From positions 1 through 25,728 of the forward strand of contig CAJFNQ010000024.1 of assembly GCA_904394975.1 (NCBI GenBank): DNA of 25,728 bases, read 5' to 3'. The translations under genes and the position numbers were made by a program. Shown piece after piece: positions 1-6,447 of the stretch. Origin of the DNA: Metaruminococcus_A gallistercoris (GTDB lineage: Bacteria > Bacillota > Clostridia > Oscillospirales > Ruminococcaceae). Positions within the stretch are counted from its first letter, which is position 1. The number at the start of each line of letters is the position of its first letter. The notes beneath the pieces were generated by a model, which saw only the letters and a list, made by a program, of their open reading frames with translations, was not told the DNA's origin and made no database searches.

Positions 1-61
1 CCTCCAATATGATTGATTTCACCTACAAATCCAATCATGTCGGCTGACTACAAAAGCCGAA

Positions 62-91
62 GGGAGAGAACTTCCTTACGAAGCCTCTCCC
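62..91 (-). terminator. Probable csoR terminator
   Basis: On the minus strand, downstream of the csoR stop, GGGAGAG (85-91) pairs with CTCTCCC (62-68), with a further TTC/GAA-type pairing inside. The tail is only moderately T-rich (TTCGGCTTTTG), so termination strength is uncertain. The position at the end of the copA-csoR unit supports the call. Confidence 0.45.
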
Positions 92-114
92 TTATGCGCC
101 CTCTCTTTTTTGTA

Positions 115-387
115 TTATTTCGTGATCTTATCCAGCAGAAGCATGATCTCTTCCAGCTTTTTGTCCGCGTCCTCCCGGTTGCCGGATTCCATCGACTCCC
201 GCACACAATGGCTCATGTGTGCTTTGAGCACCTCGCTGTTGGCCTTGCGCAGGATGGATTCGGTTGCCAGAAGCTGGTTGGAAATATCCACACAGTAGCG
301 GTCGTCTTCGATCATCTTCATAATGCCTGCAAGCTGACCGGATGCGGTTTTTAAAAGCCGCATCACGGTGGTTTTATCCGCCATCAT
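115..387 (-). CDS. csoR: CsoR-family copper-sensing repressor
   Basis: A 90-residue all-helical protein of the CsoR/RcnR (DUF156) family, at the usual family length. Members bind operator DNA when apo and let go when Cu(I) binds. The family's Cys-His-Cys ligand set is visible as C32 (DRYCVDI), H57 and C61 (the H-x3-C pair in AHMSHC), which fits a Cu(I) sensor rather than the Ni/Co sensor RcnR. The gene starts 10 nt after the copA stop; the sequence TGAGGG, which includes the copA stop codon, serves as ribosome binding site, so translation is probably coupled to copA. Two adjacent ATG codons (387 and 384) could both start. An operator of the expected type lies at 3042-3060, so the repressor probably controls its own operon. 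Seen: ligand residues and layout. Inferred: copper response and autoregulation. Confidence 0.93.
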   Translation of the reverse strand: MMADKTTVMRLLKTASGQLAGIMKMIEDDRYCVDISNQLLATESILRKANSEVLKAHMSHCVRESMESGNREDADKKLEEIMLLLDKITK

Positions 388-397
388 GGTTTTGCCC

Positions 398-604
398 TCA
401 GCGGATGCCGGTTACTTCGTAGCCGGCATCGGTCACTGCGGCTTTGAGCTGTTCGTCGGTGACCTCAGCGGTGCACTCCACAGCCGCGCATTTGCCTTTC
501 AGGTCGACCGAAGCGGTCACGCCCGGGATGGCGTTGAGCGCCTTTTCCACACGGCCGGAGCAGTGTTCACACATCATGCCTTCAATGGATACGATTTTTT
601 TCAT
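398..604 (-). CDS. copZ: Possible internally initiated CopZ-like copper chaperone (in frame within copA)
   Basis: The last 68 codons of copA begin with ATG and form a complete HMA domain of CopZ type: beta-alpha-beta pattern, GMMCEHC with Cys12 and Cys15 of the short product, and the C-terminal AGYEV signature. Directly before this ATG, in the copA reading frame, lies AAGGAGG with an 8-nt spacer, a better ribosome binding site than that of copA itself. The same message could therefore give both the fused ATPase and a free 68-residue chaperone, the usual length for CopZ. The alternative is that the site is a relic of a recent copA-copZ gene fusion and is no longer used. The domain and the site are seen directly; separate translation is inference. 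Confidence 0.5.
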   Translation of the reverse strand: MKKIVSIEGMMCEHCSGRVEKALNAIPGVTASVDLKGKCAAVECTAEVTDEQLKAAVTDAGYEVTGIR

Positions 605-3001
605 TTTATATTCCTCCTTGATCACAGCGGTCTGCGCCACGGCAGGCTGTGTTGTTTGACTGGTTGGTGTTGGTGTGGATTCTTTGCGGAAGCGGGAGCG
701 GAACAGCCGCAGCCGCAGGGCGTTGGATACCACGCAGACCGAGCTTAAACTCATGGCTGCCGCACCGAACATGGGGTTGAGCCGCCAGCCGAGGAAGGGG
801 AAATAGACCCCTGCCGCCAGCGGAATGCCGATGATGTTGTAAATAAACGCCCAGAACAGGTTTTCCTTGATGTTGCGGATGGTCTTTCGGCTGAGTTCCA
901 CTGCGGCGACCGCGTCCATCAGGCTGCTTTTCATTAAAACAATGTCCGCGGCTTCAATGGCAATGTCGGTCCCGGCTCCGATGGCCACGCCTACATCCGC
1001 GCGGGCGAGAGCGGGCGCGTCGTTGATGCCGTCTCCCACCATGGCGACCTTCCGGCCTTCCTCCTGCAGCCGGCGGACCTCACGTTCCTTGTCCTGCGGG
1101 AGGACTTCGGCAATCGCTTTGTCAATGCCGAGCCGGTTCTTTATGGCTTCCGCTGTGCGTTTGCTGTCGCCGGTGAGCATCACCACCTGGATACCGAGCT
1201 GTTCAAACGCCCGGATGGCGCGTTCACTGTCCGGTTTGACCGGGTCTGCCGCGGCGAGGATGCCGAGCAGCTTGTGTTCATCGGCAAAATAAAGCGGGGT
1301 CTTTCCTTCTGCGGCGAGTTGTTCCGCACGTTCTGGCGCATCTCCCAGAGGGATTTGCTTTTCCTCCATCAGCCGCAGATTGCCGGCGTAGTAGCGCGCT
1401 CCGCCCAGAACTGCTTCCAACCCGCGGCCGGAAAGTGCTTGGAAGGAATCCACCGGCTGCGGGTCGATGCCTTCCGCCGCCGCCTTTTCCAGCACGGCTG
1501 AAGCGAGCGGGTGCTCGCTGGGCGCTTCCAGCGAAGCCGCCAGCCGGAGCAGTTCGCTTTCGGGTGTGCCGTTCATGCCGATGAGATCGGTGACCGCCGG
1601 GCTTCCTTCGGTGATGGTGCCGGTCTTGTCGAGCACCACGGTGTCGATGGCGTGGAGGGTCTCCAGTGCCTCCGCCGACTTGATGAGGATACCGTTTTCC
1701 GCCCCTTTGCCGGTCGCCACCATGATGGCAGTCGGAGTAGCAAGCCCCAGCGCACAGGGGCAGGAGATGACCAGCACCGCGATGGCGGTGGAGAGCGCGA
1801 ACTCAAAATCCTTGCCGAGCAGCGCCCAGACAATGGCGGAGAGCAGAGCAATGCCGATGACCGCCGGTACAAAGATGCGGCTCACCCGGTCGGCGAGCTT
1901 CGCGATCGGCGCTTTGCTGGCGCTTGCCTCTTCCACCAGACGGATGATCTGGGAAAGGGTGGTATCATCTCCTACACGGGAAGCGGTAAACCGGAAATAA
2001 CCGGTTTTGTTGATGGAAGCCGCCATGACCCGGTCGCCGGGTACTTTTTCCACCGGAATGGGTTCACCGGTCAGGGCGGATTCATCCACCGAGGAACTGC
2101 CTTCCGTTACCGTTCCGTCTACCGGAATGGCAGCGCCCGGCCGCACGGCGATGAGATCGCCCACCTGCACCTGCTCCACCGGGATCTCTGTTTCCTCGTT
2201 CCCGCGGACGACCAGCGCCGTTTTGGGCGCGAGGTCGATGAGCTTGGCGATCGCCTGCGACGTCTTGCCTTTGGAGCGGGTCTCCAGGTATTTTCCCAGC
2301 GTGATGAGGGTGAGGATCATGGCGGAGGATTCAAAATACAGGTCCATGCTGTACTGGCTGACGACCGCGTCCAGCCCGTGTCCCAGCCCGTAGCCGATCC
2401 GGTAGATGGCAAAGACGCCGTAAACGAACGCCGCCGCGGAACCGATGGCAATGAGCGAATCCATGTTGGGCGAGCGCTTGATGAGCGCTTTGAACCCGTG
2501 GATAAAATAAGAGCGGTTGATGACCAGGATGGGCAGCGTCAGCAGAAGCTGGGTGAGCGCAAAGGTGATGGCGTTCGGATTGCCGTGCATGAACGCCGGC
2601 AGGGGAAGGCCCATCATATGCCCCATGGAAATGTAAAACAGCGGGATGAGAAAGATGAGGGAAAGAATAAACCGCCGTTTCATCGAACGGAGTTCCTCTT
2701 CCATCACACTGCCGTGTTCGCTCGCAGCTTTGCTTTTGCTTGCCGCGGGAGCGGAATCGTGCACCTCGGCGCGGTAACCGGCCTGTTCCACCGCCCGTTC
2801 GATGGCCTCTTCGGTCACCTCCGGCGAAAAGCGCACCTGCATGTTGTTGGCGAGCAGATTGACCTGTACCTCTTCCACGCCGTCCAGCTTTTTGACGGCG
2901 CGTTCTACGGCGCCGGAACAGGCTGCGCAGGTCATACCGTATACATCAAATTTTAAAGAGCAGGCGTCACTGCCTGAACCATTGTTTTTTTGCTGCTGCA
3001 T
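398..3001 (-). CDS. copA: Cu(I)-exporting P1B-type ATPase CopA with C-terminal CopZ-like domain
   Basis: Membrane ATPase that exports cytoplasmic Cu(I). An N-terminal HMA domain carries GMTCAAC (CxxC). Then come membrane helices, the actuator loop with TGEP, the transport-site motif CPC (about residues 414-416), the phosphorylated aspartate in DKTGT (about D458), and the hinge GDGINDAP. After the last membrane helices a Pro/Thr/Gln-rich linker leads to a second HMA domain with GMMCEHC, which makes up the last 68 residues. Most bacterial CopA proteins have their HMA domains only at the N-terminus, so the C-terminal one is unusual. I place the start at the ATG at 3001 (867 aa) because GTGAGGTG lies 9 nt upstream; a GTG at 3013 would put this site on top of the start. 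The gene is first in an operon with csoR. Confidence 0.95.
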   Translation of the reverse strand: MQQQKNNGSGSDACSLKFDVYGMTCAACSGAVERAVKKLDGVEEVQVNLLANNMQVRFSPEVTEEAIERAVEQAGYRAEVHDSAPAASKSKAASEHGSVMEEELRSMKRRFILSLIFLIPLFYISMGHMMGLPLPAFMHGNPNAITFALTQLLLTLPILVINRSYFIHGFKALIKRSPNMDSLIAIGSAAAFVYGVFAIYRIGYGLGHGLDAVVSQYSMDLYFESSAMILTLITLGKYLETRSKGKTSQAIAKLIDLAPKTALVVRGNEETEIPVEQVQVGDLIAVRPGAAIPVDGTVTEGSSSVDESALTGEPIPVEKVPGDRVMAASINKTGYFRFTASRVGDDTTLSQIIRLVEEASASKAPIAKLADRVSRIFVPAVIGIALLSAIVWALLGKDFEFALSTAIAVLVISCPCALGLATPTAIMVATGKGAENGILIKSAEALETLHAIDTVVLDKTGTITEGSPAVTDLIGMNGTPESELLRLAASLEAPSEHPLASAVLEKAAAEGIDPQPVDSFQALSGRGLEAVLGGARYYAGNLRLMEEKQIPLGDAPERAEQLAAEGKTPLYFADEHKLLGILAAADPVKPDSERAIRAFEQLGIQVVMLTGDSKRTAEAIKNRLGIDKAIAEVLPQDKEREVRRLQEEGRKVAMVGDGINDAPALARADVGVAIGAGTDIAIEAADIVLMKSSLMDAVAAVELSRKTIRNIKENLFWAFIYNIIGIPLAAGVYFPFLGWRLNPMFGAAAMSLSSVCVVSNALRLRLFRSRFRKESTPTPTSQTTQPAVAQTAVIKEEYKMKKIVSIEGMMCEHCSGRVEKALNAIPGVTASVDLKGKCAAVECTAEVTDEQLKAAVTDAGYEVTGIR
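613..619 (-). promoter_or_regulatory. Internal ribosome binding site before the CopZ-like domain
   Basis: The minus strand reads AAGGAGG, then AATATAAA, then ATG at 604. Sequence and spacing are close to ideal. It lies wholly inside the copA frame, where it encodes part of the linker before the last domain. Confidence 0.65.
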
Positions 3002-3041
3002 ATATGAGTTCACCTCACCCGATTTTTAATTGATTAATACA

Positions 3042-3060
3042 CCACCCCAGGGGGGTATAC
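3042..3060 (-). promoter_or_regulatory. CsoR operator
   Basis: The minus strand reads GTATACCCCCCTGGGGTGG, a G/C-tract pseudo-palindrome (ACCCC...GGGGT core) of the kind CsoR repressors bind. It sits just downstream of the copA -10 element, over the expected transcription start, so bound CsoR would block initiation. Confidence 0.8.
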
Positions 3061-3064
3061 TCTT

Positions 3065-3092
3065 ATTATACTTTATTTGTATGATTTGTCAA
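3065..3092 (-). promoter_or_regulatory. copA-csoR promoter
   Basis: The minus strand carries a perfect TTGACA (3087-3092) and a perfect TATAAT (3065-3070) with a 16-bp spacer. Such a strong promoter needs a repressor, which fits the CsoR operator directly downstream. Confidence 0.88.
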
Positions 3093-3352
3093 CCGGTTTA
3101 TACGCTTCACCTGAAAAAATTTACATAAATCCTTTTGGATGGGATAGATGGGGTGAGAATTATGCGAGCATTGGCCGGAGTAGCGGTCGGGCACAGCGCA
3201 CGGTTGATGGTGGAGAAAAACGGCACTTGACCCGGCGTTTCTTCTAGAACATCGGGCAGGCGTCGCAGGCGGGCTCCGTGTGGCATGAAACGTTTTTTCA
3301 ATTTAGTCAACGGCTGCCTGCTGGAAAAACAGTTCCGGGCAAAATCTGCGTC

Positions 3353-3384
3353 AAAAAAGCTCCCGCGGCGTTTGCTGCAGGAGC
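3353..3384 (-). terminator. Duplicate copy of an intrinsic terminator
   Basis: This matches the terminator at 3593-3624 in 31 of 32 positions: arms of GCTCC-type ends with CGGCG/TGCTG inside and a six-T tail on the minus strand. No intact gene ends at it. It may act as a second stop for read-through from 3643-4197 toward copA. Confidence 0.75.
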
Positions 3385-3445
3385 AATGGAACGGGAGAAA
3401 AGCAGGCGGAACTTTTGTTGAGCGAAATCCGAAAAGGTACAGTTT
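3353..3445. repeat. Direct repeat, copy 1 (decayed gene end plus terminator)
   Basis: The terminator (3353-3384) is followed by a diverged stretch and then GTTGAGCGAAA-TCCGAAAAGGT, which matches the 3' coding end of the small gene at 3643-4197. In the minus frame it still spells NCTFSDF, against HCTFSDF in the intact gene. The offset to copy 2 is 240-241 bases. This is most simply the remnant of a partial tandem duplication. Confidence 0.7.
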
Positions 3446-3592
3446 GCGGTTGCTTTTTGAGTGGAAAAACAGTGACGGCGGGAGGGTACTTTGCATCACC
3501 GAAAAATCACACGGGCTATTTACAGGGTTTTCCGGGGAATGTTGTAATGCCGTTTGGAAAGAAATTCGACTCCGGCGGAAGCAAAGCGCCGT

Positions 3593-3624
3593 AAAAAAGC
3601 TCCCGCGGCGTTTGCCGCAGGAGC
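3593..3624 (-). terminator. Intrinsic terminator of the acpS operon
   Basis: On the minus strand GCTCC-T-GCGGC pairs with GCCGC-G-GGAGC around an AAAC-type loop and is followed by six T. It lies about 20 nt after the stop of the gene at 3643-4197. Confidence 0.92.
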
Positions 3625-3688
3625 GAATGAGACGGAAGGATATCAACCGGATGTTTCGTTGAGCGAAAAATCCGAAAAGGTGCAGTGC
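3593..3688. repeat. Direct repeat, copy 2 (intact gene end plus terminator)
   Basis: This is the partner of 3353-3445. It contains the working terminator and the last codons of the gene at 3643-4197. Confidence 0.7.
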
Positions 3689-4197
3689 AGGCCGATGGAG
3701 GGCACATCCAGTGAGACCGGCTCTCCGGTCGTGGGGTCGAGGGCCAGATCAAAGCTGCCGGAGTTTGATTTGGAGGAAACAAGCAGATTGCCGTCCTGCT
3801 CCACCGTGTTTTGCAGTCCTTCCTTCAAAACGGTGTCAAACGCGCCTGCGAGGGCGGACGCGGCGGAAGAAGCAAGGAAAGAGGAAGGCTCCACGTCCAG
3901 CTTGAGGCCCTTGAAGTTCAGGCTGACCTCATCCTGCGAAAAATCAAACTGAAGGCCGCTCAGCGCTTCCGGGGTGAGCATCGTCACCCGGATACAGCCA
4001 TCCGCCGAACGGACGACCTCAGCGGTCGCCTCCATGTCGCCGTAGGTGAGGGTGGTGTTGCAGCGGAAGCTGGTGAGCTGATCGAGCAGACTGCTGCCCG
4101 CCGGGCTCCCTTTGTAAAACAATACCCTGCAAAACAAAAAGATGATACATCCTATAAGCAGGATGACCGGAATCCAAAATGCCGCACGCCGCTGCAT
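3643..4197 (-). CDS. Small membrane-anchored extracytoplasmic protein of unknown function
   Basis: I do not recognise the family. The protein has about 184 residues: a short basic start (MQRRAAF), one hydrophobic segment (about residues 6-24, IPVILLIGCIIFLFCRVLF), then an exported domain of alternating beta-like stretches rich in Ser, Thr and Asp. It ends in a TTGEPVSL...CTFSDF pattern that resembles the tail of LolA-like lipoprotein-binding folds. That resemblance is weak and is a guess. The start is set at 4197 because AAGGAG lies 8 nt before it; the ATG at 4203 is only 2 nt from the same site. It follows the acpS-nnrD stop by 12 nt, so it is last in that operon. A decayed copy of its 3' end lies at 3353-3445. 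Confidence 0.7.
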   Translation of the reverse strand: MQRRAAFWIPVILLIGCIIFLFCRVLFYKGSPAGSSLLDQLTSFRCNTTLTYGDMEATAEVVRSADGCIRVTMLTPEALSGLQFDFSQDEVSLNFKGLKLDVEPSSFLASSAASALAGAFDTVLKEGLQNTVEQDGNLLVSSKSNSGSFDLALDPTTGEPVSLDVPSIGLHCTFSDFSLNETSG

Positions 4198-4209
4198 GAA
4201 CATTGCTCC

Positions 4210-5544
4210 TTATGCGTTGCCGGGGTCCTCCTCGGCAAAGTGGTACAGCTTAGGCAGGGAAGCAATCATGTCACTCGGGAGCATGCCGAGCATTGAACTT
4301 TCCGCCGCGGTGAGGTCACCGGCCGCCCCGTGCAGATAAACGCCGCAGACTGCCGCGGCGCCGGGTTCCAGCCCCTGTGCCGCAAACGCCGCGATCATCC
4401 CCGCCAGCACGTCACCGCTGCCGCCCCGGGCCATACCGGCGTTGCCGGTGGTGTTGAGGTAGACTCTGCCGTCCGGCAGGGCAATGACGGTGACAGCGTC
4501 TTTGAGCACCACGACCGCCCGGTATTCCGCCGCGAATTCTTTTGCGGTTGAGATGGGGTCGGCTTTGATTTCGGAGATGGGCTTGCCGCACAGGCGGGAC
4601 ATCTCACCCAGATGCGGGGTGAGGATCAGACTGCCTTTTGCTGTTCGCAATATATCTATGCGGCGGGCGGCGCAGTTTATGCCGTCTGCGTCCAAAATAA
4701 GCGGGCAGGAAATGGTTTGCACGAGCTGTTCGGTGAGGGTCTGGGTGCTTTCCGAAATTCCCAGCCCGCAGCCCAGCAGAAAAGCACTGCTGGTTTGCGC
4801 AAGTTCTGACAGTTCGGGCAGAGCCAGTGCGGAAATGGTGCCGTTATCATCCATTGCCAGAGGATGATAGACCGGTTCATATAATTTTGCCGCCACTGCC
4901 TGGATGACCGGCTCCACCGAAGCGAGGGTGATGACCCCGGCGCCGCTTCTAAGTGCCGCATGGGTGCACAGTGCCGCGGCGCCCCGGTAGTTTTTGCATC
5001 CGGCAAGGATGGTGAGCTTTCCGTAACTGCCCTTGTGGGAATCCGGCGCGCGGTGGGGGAACAGGCTGCGTACAAGTTCCGGCGTGATGGGAGTCCCGCC
5101 GGAAAAAGAGGGGCCGAACCGTTTTTGCAGCCGTTGGATGCGTTCCGGGGCAAGAGCCGGCAGGGAAGATGCTTCCTTTTTTTGAAGCAGAACAACAGCG
5201 CAGGCCATTCCGCCGTCGTGGGAAAGGGTGACCGAAGCGGTGCACCGCCTTTGTTCAAGCAGTTGTTTTGCCTTCCCGGAACACAGCAGGTACGGCGCGC
5301 CGTTCGGCCGACGCAGTACGCTGATTTCACTCAGGGAAAACCCCCGCACACCGGTGCCCAGAGCTTTGGCAAACGCTTCTTTTGCCGCGAAATTCGCCGC
5401 TGCGGACTCTGCCCGGCGGATATCGCTCAAATCTTTTAACATCTCCTGTTCTTCTGCCGAAAAAACCCTCGTTTGAAAACGAGGGTTTTTTAAGCAGCGT
5501 TCCATGTGGGAGACCGAAACCAGGTCAACGCCGCAGTTAATCAT
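4210..5544 (-). CDS. Fused holo-ACP synthase / ADP-dependent NAD(P)H-hydrate dehydratase (AcpS-NnrD)
   Basis: A single 444-residue protein with two enzymes. Residues 1-122 are AcpS, which moves phosphopantetheine from CoA to acyl carrier protein; the Mg2+ ligands D7 (GVDLVSV) and E56 (AAKEAFAKALG) are present. Residues from about 150 on are NnrD, the ribokinase-like ATP/ADP-dependent dehydratase that repairs hydrated NAD(P)H: GSYGKLTILAG, LDADGIN, TPHLGEM, and GGSGDVLAG with the likely catalytic D377. NnrD is normally fused to the epimerase NnrE, but no NnrE domain is present here; AcpS takes its place. The start at 5544 overlaps the end of the upstream gene by 8 nt and gives the standard AcpS N-terminus (MINCGVDLV), which suggests translational coupling. 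A terminator-like hairpin lies within codons 18-29. The gene is second of three in the operon. Confidence 0.92.
   Translation of the reverse strand: MINCGVDLVSVSHMERCLKNPRFQTRVFSAEEQEMLKDLSDIRRAESAAANFAAKEAFAKALGTGVRGFSLSEISVLRRPNGAPYLLCSGKAKQLLEQRRCTASVTLSHDGGMACAVVLLQKKEASSLPALAPERIQRLQKRFGPSFSGGTPITPELVRSLFPHRAPDSHKGSYGKLTILAGCKNYRGAAALCTHAALRSGAGVITLASVEPVIQAVAAKLYEPVYHPLAMDDNGTISALALPELSELAQTSSAFLLGCGLGISESTQTLTEQLVQTISCPLILDADGINCAARRIDILRTAKGSLILTPHLGEMSRLCGKPISEIKADPISTAKEFAAEYRAVVVLKDAVTVIALPDGRVYLNTTGNAGMARGGSGDVLAGMIAAFAAQGLEPGAAAVCGVYLHGAAGDLTAAESSMLGMLPSDMIASLPKLYHFAEEDPGNA
5460..5491 (-). terminator. Terminator-like perfect hairpin inside the acpS coding region
   Basis: A perfect 15-bp inverted repeat (AAAAAACCCTCGTTT, 2 nt, AAACGAGGGTTTTTT). 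In the direction of acpS transcription it forms a CCCTCG/CGAGGG stem closed by A/T pairs and followed by six T, 54-85 nt after the start codon. It has all parts of an intrinsic terminator but lies within the gene. Translating ribosomes should keep it open; untranslated message would stop here. The sequence is clear, the function is inferred. Confidence 0.6.
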
Positions 5545-6061
5545 TGACTTTCGCCGTCCTTGGAAGATATTCTTTGATGCTTTCCACCATCGCATCATTG
5601 GGGTTGAAGACCAGCAGACAGTGCTGAAGGGTCGGGTTGTTCATGATGAGATAATGCGCGTCCGGGTCGGCAGGTGAGGTGCAGGCAATAAGACGGGTGT
5701 TGAATTCATCGGAACGGGAATCAAACATGCCGGGGGTATACCGCCCGAACTCTTCGGCAAAGGTCACGTCAAACGTTGCAAGGCGTTTGCGCTTTGCTTT
5801 TCCCATGATTTTGTCCACATCCAGGTCGCCGTTTGTGAAGATGTACTCATACTCGGTGTTGAGCAGGGGATAATAGGAAAACAGCGCGTAGATAACACCC
5901 GCAATGACGAGCAGAGGGAAGATGTAAAACTGCCCGGAAATCGGCAGTACGAAGATACAGGCAAGGATGAGCACCAGTGTTCCAAACAGAACACAGAATT
6001 TTTTAAAAAGGTCCTTGGATGTGTTTTTCTTGGTGACGAGCTGTTCTTTGTAAATATCCAT
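5537..6061 (-). CDS. Two-TM membrane protein of unknown function (DUF6106-like)
   Basis: A protein of 174 residues with a charged start (MDIYKEQLVTKK), two adjacent membrane helices (about 20-41 and 46-67) and a cytoplasmic domain of about 105 residues that may have a PH-like beta fold (TEYEYIFTNGDLDVDKI). It resembles the clostridial DUF6106 group from memory; no function is known to me. The start at 6061 is chosen for AGGAGGAG 9 nt upstream; the reading frame stays open further upstream, but there it runs over the promoter. It is the first gene of the operon and overlaps acpS by 8 nt. Confidence 0.8.
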   Translation of the reverse strand: MDIYKEQLVTKKNTSKDLFKKFCVLFGTLVLILACIFVLPISGQFYIFPLLVIAGVIYALFSYYPLLNTEYEYIFTNGDLDVDKIMGKAKRKRLATFDVTFAEEFGRYTPGMFDSRSDEFNTRLIACTSPADPDAHYLIMNNPTLQHCLLVFNPNDAMVESIKEYLPRTAKVND

Positions 6062-6228
6062 AAAGCGGACTCCTCCTGAAACAGAAATGATGAAAAAGAA
6101 AACGCGCTGCCGAAAGGCGTTTGCGGCAGGTAAACACAGTGCAAAAACGTATTTTATAAACAGACCCGCCGTTTCAACAAGCGGCAGGGGCTGACCAGGG
6201 CAGGCGGTCTGACTCAAAAGATAACAGC

Positions 6229-6257
6229 ATTATACCATAAAAAGAACGGGAATACAA
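6229..6257 (-). promoter_or_regulatory. Promoter of the acpS operon
   Basis: The minus strand carries TTGTAT (6252-6257), a 17-bp spacer and TATAAT (6229-6234). It is divergent from the pheS promoter just to the right, leaving about 160 nt of 5' leader. Confidence 0.75.
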
Positions 6258-6267
6258 CGCAAAACCC

Positions 6268-6296
6268 TTGCAACAAAGCAGAAGATTTGTTATAAT
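6268..6296 (+). promoter_or_regulatory. pheST promoter
   Basis: TTGCAA (6268-6273), a 17-bp spacer and TATAAT (6291-6296). Transcription should start near 6303, giving a leader of about 145 nt. Confidence 0.8.
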
Positions 6297-6299
6297 AAT

Positions 6300-6379
6300 C
6301 CACAGCAAAACCCCTGTGGGAACACTGCTTTTCATCTCTCGTCAATGCCCCCATTCGGCGGTAGGTGACGGGTTTTTTT
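6300..6379 (+). promoter_or_regulatory. pheST leader with attenuator-like terminator
   Basis: Two structures are visible. The first is CCACAG/CTGTGG (6300-6319) with an 8-nt loop, right at the start of the transcript. The second is CTCGTCA/TGACGGG (6338-6372; one G-U pair) with further internal pairing, followed by seven T (6373-6379), which is the form of an intrinsic terminator about 70 nt before the pheS start. I see no T-box sequence (AGGGTGG) and no obvious Phe-rich leader peptide, so the control signal is unknown. Confidence 0.55.
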
Positions 6380-6447
6380 ATTGCCCGGGAAATAAGCGGC
6401 GTTTTTACAGAAGTGATATGGATAAACCAGATGAGGTGAACAGAACA

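Larger units (their letters stand above)
3093..3592. other. Gene-free stretch with remnants of a duplicated gene end
   Basis: About 500 bases between the copA promoter and the terminator of the next minus-strand gene. Open frames exist on both strands, but none has a ribosome binding site or a recognisable product; I take them as chance. The one clear content is a degenerate second copy of the downstream gene's 3' end and terminator (3353-3445). Confidence 0.6.

Noticed and set aside
604..660. A missed stop or frameshift between copA and copZ
   Set aside because: The frame is open through the linker with no stop and no slippery run; the data show a true in-frame fusion.
1511..2956. Long open frame (481 codons) on the plus strand across copA
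   Set aside because: It lies wholly antisense to a clear CopA gene with all motifs. It is low in hydrophobic pattern and rich in His/Arg/Gly, as expected of a GC-rich shadow frame, and has no ribosome binding site.
3107..3646. 179-codon minus-strand frame in the copA upstream region
   Set aside because: It runs through both terminators and the duplicated gene end, has a Ser/Phe/Arg-rich random composition and no ribosome binding site.
6300..6447. T-box riboswitch before pheS
   Set aside because: The leader is only about 145 nt and lacks the AGGGTGG T-box sequence and specifier-loop layout, although it has a terminator-like hairpin.
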